From contig JAAUOU010000051.1 of the NCBI GenBank assembly GCA_012034765.1, positions 1 to 32,165 of the forward strand: a stretch of DNA of 32,165 bases, read 5' to 3'. Both the position numbers and the translations under genes were made by a program. Shown piece by piece: positions 9,174 to 16,760 of this stretch. Below the pieces are notes generated by a model. It saw nothing but the letters and a program-made list of their open reading frames with translations. It had not been told where the DNA came from and did not search any database. How positions within the stretch are numbered: the stretch's first letter is position 1; every line of letters starts with the position of its first letter. The DNA comes from Pleurocapsaceae cyanobacterium CSU_1_1. GTDB taxonomy: Bacteria; Cyanobacteriota; Cyanobacteriia; Cyanobacteriales; Xenococcaceae.

Positions 9174-10358
9174 ATGGCACAGATAGAAACTAGAACCGAA
9201 CCCATGATTCTTAACATGGGACCTCATCATCCTTCAATGCATGGCGTTTTGCGCCTCATTGTTACCCTTGATGGGGAGGATGTCATCGATTGTGAACCCG
9301 TAATCGGTTATCTTCATCGAGGGATGGAGAAAATCGCCGAAAGTCGTACCAGCGTCATGTATGTTCCCTATGTAAGTCGTTGGGACTATGCAGCAGGGAT
9401 GTTTAATGAAGCCATTACGGTCAATGCGCCCGAAAAGCTTGCAGGTATTGAAGTGCCAAAACGCGCTCAATATATCCGAGTCATCATGCTGGAGTTAAAC
9501 CGCATTGCCAACCATTTATTGTGGCTTGGCCCATTTATGGCAGACGTGGGCGCACAAACTCCCTTTTTCTACATTTTCCGCGAACGAGAATTAATTTATG
9601 ATCTTTGGGAAGCCGCCACAGGACAACGATTAATTAACAATAATTATTTCCGTATTGGTGGCGTATCAGTCGATTTACCCTATGGCTGGATTGACAAGTG
9701 CGAAGATTTTTGTGATTATTTCGATCCTAAAGTTGATGAATATGAAAAATTGATTACCAACAATCCTATTTTCCGTCGGCGAGTGGAAGGAGTTGGCACA
9801 ATTTCTCGCGAGCAAGCAATCAACTGGGGCTTATCTGGCCCTATGCTACGAGCTTCAGGAGTCAAATGGGATTTACGTAAGGTAGACCACTACGAATGCT
9901 ATGACGATTTTGACTGGGATGTCCAGTGGGAGACTGCGGGAGATTGTTTTGCTCGTTACCTAGTACGGGTTCGCGAAATGCGTGAAGCAATCAAAATTAT
10001 TCGTCAGGCATTAAAAGGCATTCCAGGTGGCGCTTATGAAAACCTGGAAGCACAAAGAATGGCAGAAGGGCGTAAATCAAAGTGGAATGACTTTGAATAT
10101 CAGTATATCGCCAAAAAAGTTGCACCCACCTTCAAAATCCCCGCAGGCGAACACTATGTCCGCTTAGAAAGTGGTAAAGGTGAATTAGGGATCTTTATCG
10201 TCGGTAACGATAACGTCTTCCCTTGGCGTTGGAAAATTCGCGCCCCTGACTTCAACAATCTTCAGATTCTACCTGAACTACTAAAGGGCGTTAAGTTGGC
10301 AGATATAATGCCCATTCTTGGCAGTATAGACATAATTATGGGATCAGTAGATCGCTAG
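9174..10358 (+). CDS. ndhH: NAD(P)H-quinone oxidoreductase subunit H (NDH-1 49-kDa type)
   Basis: 394 residues, standard for cyanobacterial and plastid NdhH. Hallmarks include [41 protein letters not shown] and the C-terminal [13 protein letters not shown]. NdhH sits in the peripheral arm of the NDH-1 complex near the quinone site and serves respiratory and cyclic electron flow at the thylakoid or plasma membrane. It is a single-gene unit here, followed after 28 bp by a strong intrinsic terminator. No Shine-Dalgarno is visible before the ATG, as is common in cyanobacteria. Confidence 0.98.
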   Translation: MAQIETRTEPMILNMGPHHPSMHGVLRLIVTLDGEDVIDCEPVIGYLHRGMEKIAESRTSVMYVPYVSRWDYAAGMFNEAITVNAPEKLAGIEVPKRAQYIRVIMLELNRIANHLLWLGPFMADVGAQTPFFYIFRERELIYDLWEAATGQRLINNNYFRIGGVSVDLPYGWIDKCEDFCDYFDPKVDEYEKLITNNPIFRRRVEGVGTISREQAINWGLSGPMLRASGVKWDLRKVDHYECYDDFDWDVQWETAGDCFARYLVRVREMREAIKIIRQALKGIPGGAYENLEAQRMAEGRKSKWNDFEYQYIAKKVAPTFKIPAGEHYVRLESGKGELGIFIVGNDNVFPWRWKIRAPDFNNLQILPELLKGVKLADIMPILGSIDIIMGSVDR

Positions 10359-10386
10359 AATAATATAATTCAAGCTACATTTTGCT

Positions 10387-10412
10387 AAAGGTGGGATTTA
10401 CCCACCTTTTTT
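10387..10412 (+). terminator. Intrinsic terminator of ndhH
   Basis: AAAGGTGGG, a 5-nt loop and CCCACCTTTTTT form a 9-bp stem running into a T-run, 28 bp after the ndhH stop. Confidence 0.9.
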
Positions 10413-10499
10413 ATTAAATTAATCATTTAATCAAGTATGGCGATCTCTCATAATATCAAATCAAATAGCTCTTCCTACACAAACTGATTTATTGTCTTG

Positions 10500-10700
10500 T
10501 GACATCCTCCCGACGCTAACTCTCCGAGTATAGCGCGGGCGTTGCCCTAATCTCTGCTAGGCATTGCTATCCTGCGCCACTTATCTAGGCAGAATGCCCC
10601 CGACAGCCCGACTTGATAGCCAATTTCTTTCCCCCAGAGTCCCTGGGTACTATGTTTTTCGACACCTCGGTTACATATTTCTTGTGCCGAGGCGATATCT
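10500..10700 (-). ncRNA. Predicted omega/reRNA region at the tnpB 3' end
   Basis: In TnpB systems the guide scaffold RNA spans the 3' end of tnpB and the right-end hairpin, with the guide taken from flanking DNA. Here the hairpin at 10508-10539 lies directly after the tnpB stop in the expected place. The RNA itself is inferred by position; no guide boundary can be read with certainty. Confidence 0.35.
10508..10539 (-). repeat. Right-end subterminal hairpin of the tnpB element
   Basis: CCCGACGCTA and TAGCGCGGG pair across a loop with one bulged base. It lies 8 bp beyond the tnpB stop and closely matches the left-end hairpin at 11931-11963. Confidence 0.8.
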
Positions 10701-11842
10701 CTATCTACCTTCTCATGTACTCCATAACCGCATTCATGGCAGACATGGTATCTATCAGATAGTTCTTTTCTGACTTCACTACGACAATTAGGGCAGGTTT
10801 GGGATGTTCCTCTATGGTCAACTTCATCTACAAATACTCCTCTACGTTTCCCTACATATTTGAGTATTTGTCGGAACTGACCAAAAGCAGCGTCGAGAGT
10901 ATGCTTGCCTAAAAAACCTTTAGCCATAATTCTAAAGTCACAATCTTCAACAAAGATTGTGTCTGCCATGTCACAAAGTTTATGGACAAGTTTAAATTGA
11001 TAGTCTTTGCGCTGCCAAGCGATATGATTGTGCATCGCTTCTACTTTCTTTCTTGCTTTTTCGTAGTTAGCAGAACGTTTCTGTTTCTTAGACAGACGCT
11101 TTTGCAGCACTTTCAGCCTACGATAGCTCTGTTTGAAAAACTTACTTGGTCGCTCTACATAGTTGTCTGAGGTACAAAGATAAGAAAGTAACCCAACATC
11201 GACCCCGATACAATGCCCGTGTGGTGTTGGTTCTGGTATTTCAATATCCGATTGAATTGCCACAACAGCAAACCAGCCTTTAGCTTTTTTGAGAACTCTT
11301 ACTTGTTTGACCACAAAACCCTCTGGTATTGGTCTATGTAAGTTGATTGGTATTAGTCCTAGTTTTGGCAATTTTATTTGCCATCCGCGAACTGGAGTTC
11401 GCCGACAGCTTCGCTGGCGAAACGCTCCAGCGTTTATAGGATTAGTTTTGAACTGAGGAAATAACATTGATTTCATCTGTCCAAACTTCTTGAATCTAGG
11501 GAAACCATAACCACGTTTTTGAAAAAAATCCCAGGCATCATGCAGCCTTCTAACATTGGTTTGAAGAACTTGTGATGGTAATTGTTTGAGTCGTGGGAAT
11601 TCTTTTTTAGCTTTTGGTAAGTTATTCTGCTGTTGATGGTATCCAGGGAACGGATAGTCAGCACTCATAATGTATTCAGATTCCAAACTACACCTATCTA
11701 CTTGGCATTTGCGAGATGCTATCCAATCTTTTAGCTCTCTAAGTGCGTAGTTATAAGATGCTCTGCAAACATCAAGCCACTCAAGAAGTGACTCTTGCTG
11801 TTTTGCATCTGGATAAATTTGATAGGCGTAATTAAGGATCAT
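10547..11842 (-). CDS. tnpB: TnpB, RNA-guided endonuclease of an IS200/IS605-type element
   Basis: 431 residues starting MILNYAYQIYPDAKQQ, a typical helix-turn-helix-like lead. The split RuvC nuclease is intact: first Asp in CIGVDVGLLSYL, Glu in IFVEDCDF, and last Asp in VDRDIASAQE. The zinc ribbon CPNC...CHECG lies between the last two. TnpB cuts DNA under guidance of an RNA from the element's right end and favours element retention. Near residues 144-160 there is an Arg-rich stretch (FRQRSCRRTPVRG) that breaks the usual run from FKTNPI to IKLPKLG. It is encoded by a 39-bp palindromic repeat (11392-11430) that keeps the frame. Activity is plausible if this loop is tolerated. Confidence 0.93.
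   Translation of the reverse strand: MILNYAYQIYPDAKQQESLLEWLDVCRASYNYALRELKDWIASRKCQVDRCSLESEYIMSADYPFPGYHQQQNNLPKAKKEFPRLKQLPSQVLQTNVRRLHDAWDFFQKRGYGFPRFKKFGQMKSMLFPQFKTNPINAGAFRQRSCRRTPVRGWQIKLPKLGLIPINLHRPIPEGFVVKQVRVLKKAKGWFAVVAIQSDIEIPEPTPHGHCIGVDVGLLSYLCTSDNYVERPSKFFKQSYRRLKVLQKRLSKKQKRSANYEKARKKVEAMHNHIAWQRKDYQFKLVHKLCDMADTIFVEDCDFRIMAKGFLGKHTLDAAFGQFRQILKYVGKRRGVFVDEVDHRGTSQTCPNCRSEVRKELSDRYHVCHECGYGVHEKVDRDIASAQEICNRGVEKHSTQGLWGKEIGYQVGLSGAFCLDKWRRIAMPSRD
11392..11430 (-). repeat. 39-bp palindromic repeat inserted in frame in tnpB
   Basis: CTGGAGTTCGCC at the left and GGCGAAACGCTCCAG at the right form an interrupted palindrome around GACAGCTTCGCT. The length is 13 codons, the frame stays open, and the encoded stretch is absent from the usual TnpB pattern as I know it. 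It resembles the intergenic palindromic elements elsewhere in this window. Confidence 0.6.
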
Positions 11843-11880
11843 AAAAATGATGATACCACATTTTTAATTTCTGGTAAATT

Positions 11881-11914
11881 GCATATCTACAAGGCATCGA
11901 GCCTTTTGATATGC
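11881..11914 (-). promoter_or_regulatory. Two-part hairpin upstream of tnpB
   Basis: GCATATC and GATATGC enclose a second stem, AAGGC with GCCTT, 39 bp before the tnpB start and inside the element's left end. It could limit read-through or translation of tnpB, or be a recognition structure of the left end. Only the structure is certain. Confidence 0.45.
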
Positions 11915-11930
11915 TTGAGGTGTCCATGTA

Positions 11931-11963
11931 TCCCGACGCTGATTTTTCAAATACAGCGCGGGA
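11931..11963 (-). repeat. Left-end subterminal hairpin of the tnpB element
   Basis: TCCCGACGCTG pairs with CAGCGCGGGA around an AT-rich loop. It is nearly identical in its stem to the right-end hairpin at 10508-10539, which ties the two ends to one element. Confidence 0.8.
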
Positions 11964-12038
11964 CTTATAGCCCCTCAAACTCCCCAAAGGTTAAATTTAA
12001 AACGATATTGTAAATCTGGATGGTTTACTAGGAGCTTT

Positions 12039-12070
12039 TATAGCAACACGCACCTGTATTAGGACACTTA
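12039..12070 (+). repeat. Dispersed 32-bp repeat (TATAGCAA...TTAGGACACTTA)
   Basis: Shares TATAGCAA and TTAGGACACTTA with the reverse complement of 1731-1762, with about eight differences in the middle. Here it is a lone half-copy between the tnpB element and the end of ilvE. Confidence 0.6.
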
Positions 12071-12086
12071 TTACTCAAATCAAAGA

Positions 12087-13007
12087 TTAATACGCCGAAC
12101 AATCAACTATATGAATCCAATCTTGATATTTTGGGTCTTGATTTTTAGTGATTGAAACTAGTTTAGCTTTAATTTTTTCAGTAATTGGTCGCTCAGTAGA
12201 TAAATGATAACTTTCGATCTGTTTAACGGGGGTTACTTTTGCTGCCGTACCGCTTAAAAATACTTCATCGGCAATGAATAATTCGGTTTTATCGATCGCC
12301 CGTTCTTCTGTTGCAATCCCCATATCTTTAGCAATAGTTAAGATACTATCTCTAGTAATCCCTTCCAAAATATCTTGATTAAACCCAGGAGTGATTAACT
12401 TATTATTTCTCACCATAAAAATATTCATTCCTGATGCTTCGCAAATTTTACCCTGAGAATTCATCAAAATTGCCTCATCAAAACCCGACTCTACCGCTTC
12501 GGTTTTAGCTAAAGAAGAAGTAATATATGCGCCACTGATTTTGCCTCTCAAAGGTAAACTACGATCTTCCTGACGATACCAAGAACTAATGCGACAGCTA
12601 ATGCCATCAGGAGGTAAATAATCCCCAAGTTCTAATCCATAAACAAAAAAATCTTTTTCAATTTTATGCAGTCGTGGAGCAATACCCAAGTCAGAAGTAT
12701 AAACAAAAGGACGGATATAAAAAGGTTTAGTGGGCTTATTTTTTTGGACAAAATCGACAATTATTTGCTGAATTTTTACTCCAGGTAGATCATAATTTAG
12801 GAGCTTGGCGCTATCACTCAAGCGACTACAGTGACGATCCAGTCTAAATAATAATATTTGCTCGGCATTATCTGGATTAGGAATACCTCTCATCCCACCA
12901 AAAGCACCCGTACCGTAGTGAAGAGCATGAGTGGCAATAGAAATATTTGCTTCTTTAAAAGGAACAAATTTATTTTGAAAGTAGGCTGTTGCTAAAAAAT
13001 TATGCAT
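12087..13007 (-). CDS. ilvE: Branched-chain amino acid aminotransferase
   Basis: 306 residues, fold type IV PLP enzyme of normal length. Key stretches are HALHYGTGAFGGMRG, FRLDRHCSRLSDSAKLL, the PLP lysine in RGKISGAY, EAILMNSQGKICEASGMNIFMV, and the cofactor-phosphate loop LSGTAAKVTPV. It interconverts branched-chain amino acids and their 2-oxo acids with glutamate, the last step of Leu, Ile and Val synthesis. It stands alone. A complex repeat region lies directly upstream (13041-13178), so its promoter must lie inside or beyond that repeat. Confidence 0.95.
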   Translation of the reverse strand: MHNFLATAYFQNKFVPFKEANISIATHALHYGTGAFGGMRGIPNPDNAEQILLFRLDRHCSRLSDSAKLLNYDLPGVKIQQIIVDFVQKNKPTKPFYIRPFVYTSDLGIAPRLHKIEKDFFVYGLELGDYLPPDGISCRISSWYRQEDRSLPLRGKISGAYITSSLAKTEAVESGFDEAILMNSQGKICEASGMNIFMVRNNKLITPGFNQDILEGITRDSILTIAKDMGIATEERAIDKTELFIADEVFLSGTAAKVTPVKQIESYHLSTERPITEKIKAKLVSITKNQDPKYQDWIHIVDCSAY

Positions 13008-13040
13008 ATTTAATTACTGATTGCTCATTGTTCATTGCGA

Positions 13041-13178
13041 GACAGTTACGTTGCGGGGGCGACGCGAAGCTAGTACTTTAGTGTTCCCCCCGTTGTCCTA
13101 AAGGACGACGCGAAGCTAGTGCGACACGAAGTTAGTCCTTTAGGGCTTTAGCATACACCTTCGGATAAGTAAACTGTC
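13041..13178. repeat. Composite palindromic repeat cluster between ilvE and the M61 peptidase gene
   Basis: Outer arms GACAGTT (13041-13047) and AACTGTC (13172-13178) enclose two GACGCGAAGCTAGT-type copies, a TTGTCCTAAAGGACG copy and a GTTAGTCCTTTAGGG copy. The core GCGACGCGAAGCTA at 13059-13072 is identical to the last 14 bases of the window. TTGCTCA-type heptamers flank both sides (about 13018-13038 and 13183-13197), and the right one overlaps the stop codon of the peptidase gene. Confidence 0.75.
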
Positions 13179-13193
13179 GAGGTTGCTCATTGC

Positions 13194-14960
13194 TCATTTC
13201 CCTAGCCATCCTAAAAGATTTTGCTGCTGTGACTGGGATAAATTATCTGAGATCGCCAACTCATAACGATTAATTTGAGGGTGAGCTAAAGTCACAGTAA
13301 GAGTTTTCAATTCATCGTTGTGAAACACAGTAACTTCGATTTTATCCTCTGCTTGATAGTCTTTTAATCTTTCGTCAAGAGACTTAGCATCGACCTTAAT
13401 CCCATCAATTGCTAGAAGCTGATCTTTGGCATCAATTCCTCCTAATGCTGCGGGAGAGCCAGCAGCAACATACTCAATGACTTCCCGATTACTATCGGAC
13501 TGTACTCTGATTCCCAGATAAGGGGCATCAGATTCACTGACAGTTTTTAAGTATAAGCCAAAGGGGTTAAGGTAGTCATCAAAAGGCAATTCTTCAGTAG
13601 TTTCAATGTAGCGAGTAAAGAAATCATCTAGGTTTTCGGCTGCCACCTCCGCAATGGTTTCTCTCAGTTGAGTTTCACTAAAGCCGATTTCTTCTTGTCC
13701 ACAACGCGACCACATCAAGCGCATTACGTCGTCAAGCGATCGCTTATTCTGATATTTGGCTCGAATCAAGAGATCGAGCAGCAATGAAACCAGCTCTCCT
13801 TTGAGATAATAGGAAATCTGATTGTTATCACTATAGGCATCACGGCGATAGAGCTTGATCCAAGCATCGTAGCTTGATTCCCCCAGAGGTTGTACATTAC
13901 GCCCAATAGTGTTGAAATATTTACTAATGTCCTTACTCAAGTTTTTAAGACAGGTTTTAGAGTCATAAATCCCCGCTCTCAAAGGAATTATCGCATCGTA
14001 GTAACTAGTTGTTCCCTCACAAAACCAGAGGGATGTAGTATAGTTTTCGGCTTCGTAGTCAAAAATTTCTAAAGCTTGGGGGCGAATCCGCTTCACGTTC
14101 CAGAGGTGGAAGAATTCGTGTGCCACTAGCTGCATAAACCGTTCGTATTTTTCGCGATCGCGAAATCCAAATCGAGGATAATTTAAAGTGCAGCAGTCTT
14201 TATGTTCTAATCCACCGTAGCCACTACCTGAAAGATGTAGCAGAAATAAATACTGTTCATAAGGCAAACCTCCAAACATCTCGGCTTCTGCCTCAATCAC
14301 CTTGGTGGTGTCGGCAATAATCTGTTCGGGATTAGCGTTACCTTGACTCCAGACTGCTAATGAATGAGGTTTACCCAACACTTCAAAATTATATACCTGC
14401 TGTGTGCCGATCTCTACTGGGGTATCAACTAAAGTATCAAAATCTGGAGCGAGAAAAGTATTATCCTCATTGTCTACCTTGACTAGAGTAGTACTAATAT
14501 GCCAATCAGCTTGAGGTGGGGTGATTTTGACTTTAATGGGTTGCTGTTCTAATCCTGGAACAAAGAAAAACAGCGCAGCACCATTAAAATATCCGTGGGT
14601 AGCGTCTAAATGATTAGTACGTACCGTTAAATCGTTAGCATAGATACGATAGCTAACTTTAATTTCGGCAGCATTTGCGGTGGCTATCTGCCAATAATTT
14701 TTACTTAGCTTGCGACTAGTTAATTCTTTTCCCCCAGATTTCGCCGAAAAGTCTTGTAGATGTCTAGCATATTCTCTAACTAAATAAGAACCAGGTGTCC
14801 AGACTGGCATCTTTAAATCCAGGGTTGGCGATCGCCAACCACTAATTTGGAGGGTAACTTCAAACAGATGAGATGCAGGTTGAGACATGGCAACTTGATA
14901 GAACAAGCTAGCCGTTTTGCTAATAGGTTTGGGCTGACGAATAGAAGTGGCTTCAGTCAT
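13194..14960 (-). CDS. M61 (glycyl aminopeptidase) family metallopeptidase with PDZ domain
   Basis: 588 residues. The N-terminal beta-rich M61 domain starts near residue 15 (FYQVAMSQPASHLFEV) and includes MPVWTPGSYLVREYAR. The zinc motif VAHEFFHLWNVKRIRP lies near residues 281-296. The third ligand Glu is probably in LWFCEGTTSYYD. A PDZ domain occupies about residues 465-555 (LGIRVQ... and AAGSPAALGGIDAKDQLLAIDG). No signal peptide is visible, so it is probably cytoplasmic. The family trims N-terminal small residues from peptides; the natural substrate in cyanobacteria is unknown to me. The stop codon lies within a heptamer repeat. Confidence 0.92.
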   Translation of the reverse strand: MTEATSIRQPKPISKTASLFYQVAMSQPASHLFEVTLQISGWRSPTLDLKMPVWTPGSYLVREYARHLQDFSAKSGGKELTSRKLSKNYWQIATANAAEIKVSYRIYANDLTVRTNHLDATHGYFNGAALFFFVPGLEQQPIKVKITPPQADWHISTTLVKVDNEDNTFLAPDFDTLVDTPVEIGTQQVYNFEVLGKPHSLAVWSQGNANPEQIIADTTKVIEAEAEMFGGLPYEQYLFLLHLSGSGYGGLEHKDCCTLNYPRFGFRDREKYERFMQLVAHEFFHLWNVKRIRPQALEIFDYEAENYTTSLWFCEGTTSYYDAIIPLRAGIYDSKTCLKNLSKDISKYFNTIGRNVQPLGESSYDAWIKLYRRDAYSDNNQISYYLKGELVSLLLDLLIRAKYQNKRSLDDVMRLMWSRCGQEEIGFSETQLRETIAEVAAENLDDFFTRYIETTEELPFDDYLNPFGLYLKTVSESDAPYLGIRVQSDSNREVIEYVAAGSPAALGGIDAKDQLLAIDGIKVDAKSLDERLKDYQAEDKIEVTVFHNDELKTLTVTLAHPQINRYELAISDNLSQSQQQNLLGWLGK

Positions 14961-15044
14961 TAAGCTTTGGTGAGTAAAAATTCCATCGAAATAAGGTTGA
15001 TTTATATTTTATCTATATCTGGGAAATTGCCTCGAATGTTTAAT

Positions 15045-15142
15045 GCTCAATGTTCAATGTTCAATGTTCAATGTTCAATGTTCAATGTTCAATGTTCAAT
15101 GTTCAATGTTCAATGTTCAATGCTCAATGCTCAATGCTCAAT
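15045..15142. repeat. Heptanucleotide tandem repeat (GTTCAAT/GCTCAAT), 14 units
   Basis: Fourteen 7-bp units: one GCTCAAT, ten GTTCAAT, then three GCTCAAT. It is the reverse complement of the CATTGAA/CATTGAG array at 38-107. It occupies most of the intergenic space between the divergent M61 peptidase and K+ regulator genes and ends about 60 bp before the latter's start, so it lies in or near both promoters. Confidence 0.95.
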
Positions 15143-15203
15143 GTAAAAGGAGCATCTAATCGATTAAAATGCCAATAGTTCAGAATTATTTAGGTAAGAG
15201 TCC

Positions 15204-15896
15204 TTGAAATCTATCAATTTTTTAACAAATGCCCGTACCCATAGCCGTCAGTTTGCTGTAATTGGTTTAGGACGTTTTGGTAGAGCAGTCTGTACTTCCT
15301 TACATAAGATGGGTTATGAAGTTCTCGGTACAGATATCGATGAAAAATTAGTCTCTCAGGTTTTAGCCCAGAAAGTTGCCTCCCATGCAATTCAGCTAGA
15401 TTCAACTGAACCTGAATCTCTTAAGGAAGCAGGGATTTTTGAAATGGATACTGTGATTGTGGCGATCGGTAACTATCTCCAAGAGAGCATTATTACCACT
15501 CTTAATGTCAAAGAAGCTGGAGTCGAGTATGTAGTTGCCAAAGCATCTTCCGAAATTCATGGCAAAGTACTACGCAGAGTTGGCGCAGATCGAGTAGTCT
15601 TTCCTGAATATGAGGCTGGTTGCGCCCTAGCTAGCACCCTAACTCAACCTGGACTTTTAGAAAGGTTTCAGTTGGATACGGAAAATAGCATCGTAGAAAT
15701 TTTAACCCCTAACGAATTTCATGGTCAAACTTTAGCCCAGCTAGATTTGCGTAAACGTTATGGCGTGAATGTTCTGGCGATTGGTGATGGTGAAAAATTT
15801 CTCACTAATCCCAGTCCAGGACAAATGCTTAAAAAGGGATTGGTGATGGTGGTAATTGGTAGTAACACAAATCTTCAGCGCCTACCAATTCATTAG
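15204..15896 (+). CDS. TrkA/KtrA-type potassium channel regulatory subunit (RCK protein)
   Basis: 230 residues. The RCK-N Rossmann domain is visible as FAVIGLGRFGRAV with GTDIDE at the end of the second strand. An RCK-C domain fills the last 75 residues (ENSIVEILTP... to GLVMVVIGSN). Such cytoplasmic rings bind NAD(H) or ATP and gate KtrB/TrkH K+ transporters. The start appears to be TTG at 15204, with AGGTAAGAG just upstream; the next Met (residue 36) would remove the nucleotide-binding loop. No membrane partner gene is adjacent. The 14-unit heptamer array sits just upstream. Confidence 0.9.
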   Translation: MKSINFLTNARTHSRQFAVIGLGRFGRAVCTSLHKMGYEVLGTDIDEKLVSQVLAQKVASHAIQLDSTEPESLKEAGIFEMDTVIVAIGNYLQESIITTLNVKEAGVEYVVAKASSEIHGKVLRRVGADRVVFPEYEAGCALASTLTQPGLLERFQLDTENSIVEILTPNEFHGQTLAQLDLRKRYGVNVLAIGDGEKFLTNPSPGQMLKKGLVMVVIGSNTNLQRLPIH

Positions 15897-15902
15897 ATAA
15901 AT

Positions 15903-16685
15903 CTAACTAGAAGCGCTGGTGTAAAAACGTAGTGCAAACTGCCAGAAGAAAATCGAGAAAATAAATAAAACGCCCGCTAAAATAGCTGCACCAATACTCC
16001 AGCTAAGTTCACTGCGACTGAGCATTGCTTGAGCGGGAACAGTAGTTAAAAAAGCAACAGGGACAATAAAAGTAAAGAAGAAGCGATAAATAGCAGGATA
16101 GGCTACCATCGGATATCGCCCCGCTTCTAATAAGCCTCGCAACACTTCAGTGACGTTATAAACCTTGACAAACCAAATACTAGTTGCCCCTAAAATAAAC
16201 CACAGGCTATAGAGAATAACCACACCAAAACCCAAGGGAATTAAGCTTGCCAAATAGTCATACCAGGTTAAACCCAATTTATTGCCAGCATAAACTATTA
16301 GGATGCTACCAAACAGTAAATCAGGTAAGCCCCAAGGAGAGATAGTCTTAGTAGATAGCCAAAACTGACTGCTAATCGGCTTGAGCAATACAAAGTCGAG
16401 AGTTCCCTGTTCAACCTGTTTAACAATACTGTTTAAATTAGGGACGAGAAAAGTAGCAGAGAAGCCTTGTAGTAGAGTAAACAAACCCAAAACTATCGTC
16501 GCTTCCTGCCAACTCCAACCCTGGAAAGTATAGCCAGTACGATAAAACAGCGACAGTCCAAACAGACTACCTACTAAATTAGCAATACTAGTAATAGTAG
16601 CGATCGCAAAATTGAGTCGATACTCTAATTCAGTGGCGATCGCCGTAGACCAAAACAACCTGAGAACTTTGAAATAGCGCTGCAT
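15903..16685 (-). CDS. ABC-2 type transporter permease
   Basis: 260 residues with about six membrane segments and no ATP-binding motif. The sequence (YFKVLRLFWSTAIATELEYRLNF, QVEQGTLDFVLLKPISSQFWLS, LLEAGRYPMVAYPAIYRFFFTFIVPVAFLTTVPAQAML) matches the ABC-2 family of permeases often encoded with a second permease and an ATPase. Those partners are not in the neighbourhood. Substrate is unknown. It converges on the K+ regulator gene with a 6-bp gap and is separated from the porin gene by a palindromic repeat. Confidence 0.85.
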   Translation of the reverse strand: MQRYFKVLRLFWSTAIATELEYRLNFAIATITSIANLVGSLFGLSLFYRTGYTFQGWSWQEATIVLGLFTLLQGFSATFLVPNLNSIVKQVEQGTLDFVLLKPISSQFWLSTKTISPWGLPDLLFGSILIVYAGNKLGLTWYDYLASLIPLGFGVVILYSLWFILGATSIWFVKVYNVTEVLRGLLEAGRYPMVAYPAIYRFFFTFIVPVAFLTTVPAQAMLSRSELSWSIGAAILAGVLFIFSIFFWQFALRFYTSASS

Positions 16686-16703
16686 AGTTTATCAAATATT
16701 CTA

Positions 16704-16755
16704 GTAGGGGCGTTTCGCGACGCGGAGCTAGTCCTTTAGGGCGAAACGCCCGTAC
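16704..16755. repeat. Palindromic small dispersed repeat between the porin and permease genes
   Basis: GTAGGGGCGTTTCGC pairs with GCGAAACGCCCGTAC (one mismatch) around a 22-nt loop containing GACGCGGAGCTAGTCCTTTAGG. It combines the stem type seen at 5768-5820 with the loop core seen at 13041-13178. It lies just after the porin stop and may serve as its transcript end. Confidence 0.8.
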
Positions 16756-16760
16756 TCTAC

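Larger units (their letters stand above)
10500..11970 (-). mobile_element. IS200/IS605-type element carrying tnpB only (IS1341-like)
   Basis: A single tnpB gene lies between two similar imperfect hairpins (10508-10539 and 11931-11963). Both read TCCCGACGCT... to ...AGCGCGGG on the plus strand. Subterminal hairpins in place of terminal inverted repeats, and the lack of a DDE gene, fit the HUH-transposon group. No tnpA is present, so the copy would need TnpA in trans. Exact ends and target tetranucleotide cannot be fixed without an empty site, so the boundaries are approximate. Confidence 0.75.

Noticed and set aside
9234-9470. Antisense ORF in ndhH
   Set aside because: It is a shadow of a strongly conserved gene and has no recognisable protein features.
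15045-15142. CRISPR array or coding repeat
   Set aside because: It is a pure heptamer tandem without spacers and shifts frame every unit.
16704-16755. Intrinsic terminator of the porin gene
   Set aside because: The stem is strong but no T-run follows on either strand and the sequence belongs to a dispersed repeat, so I list it only as a repeat.
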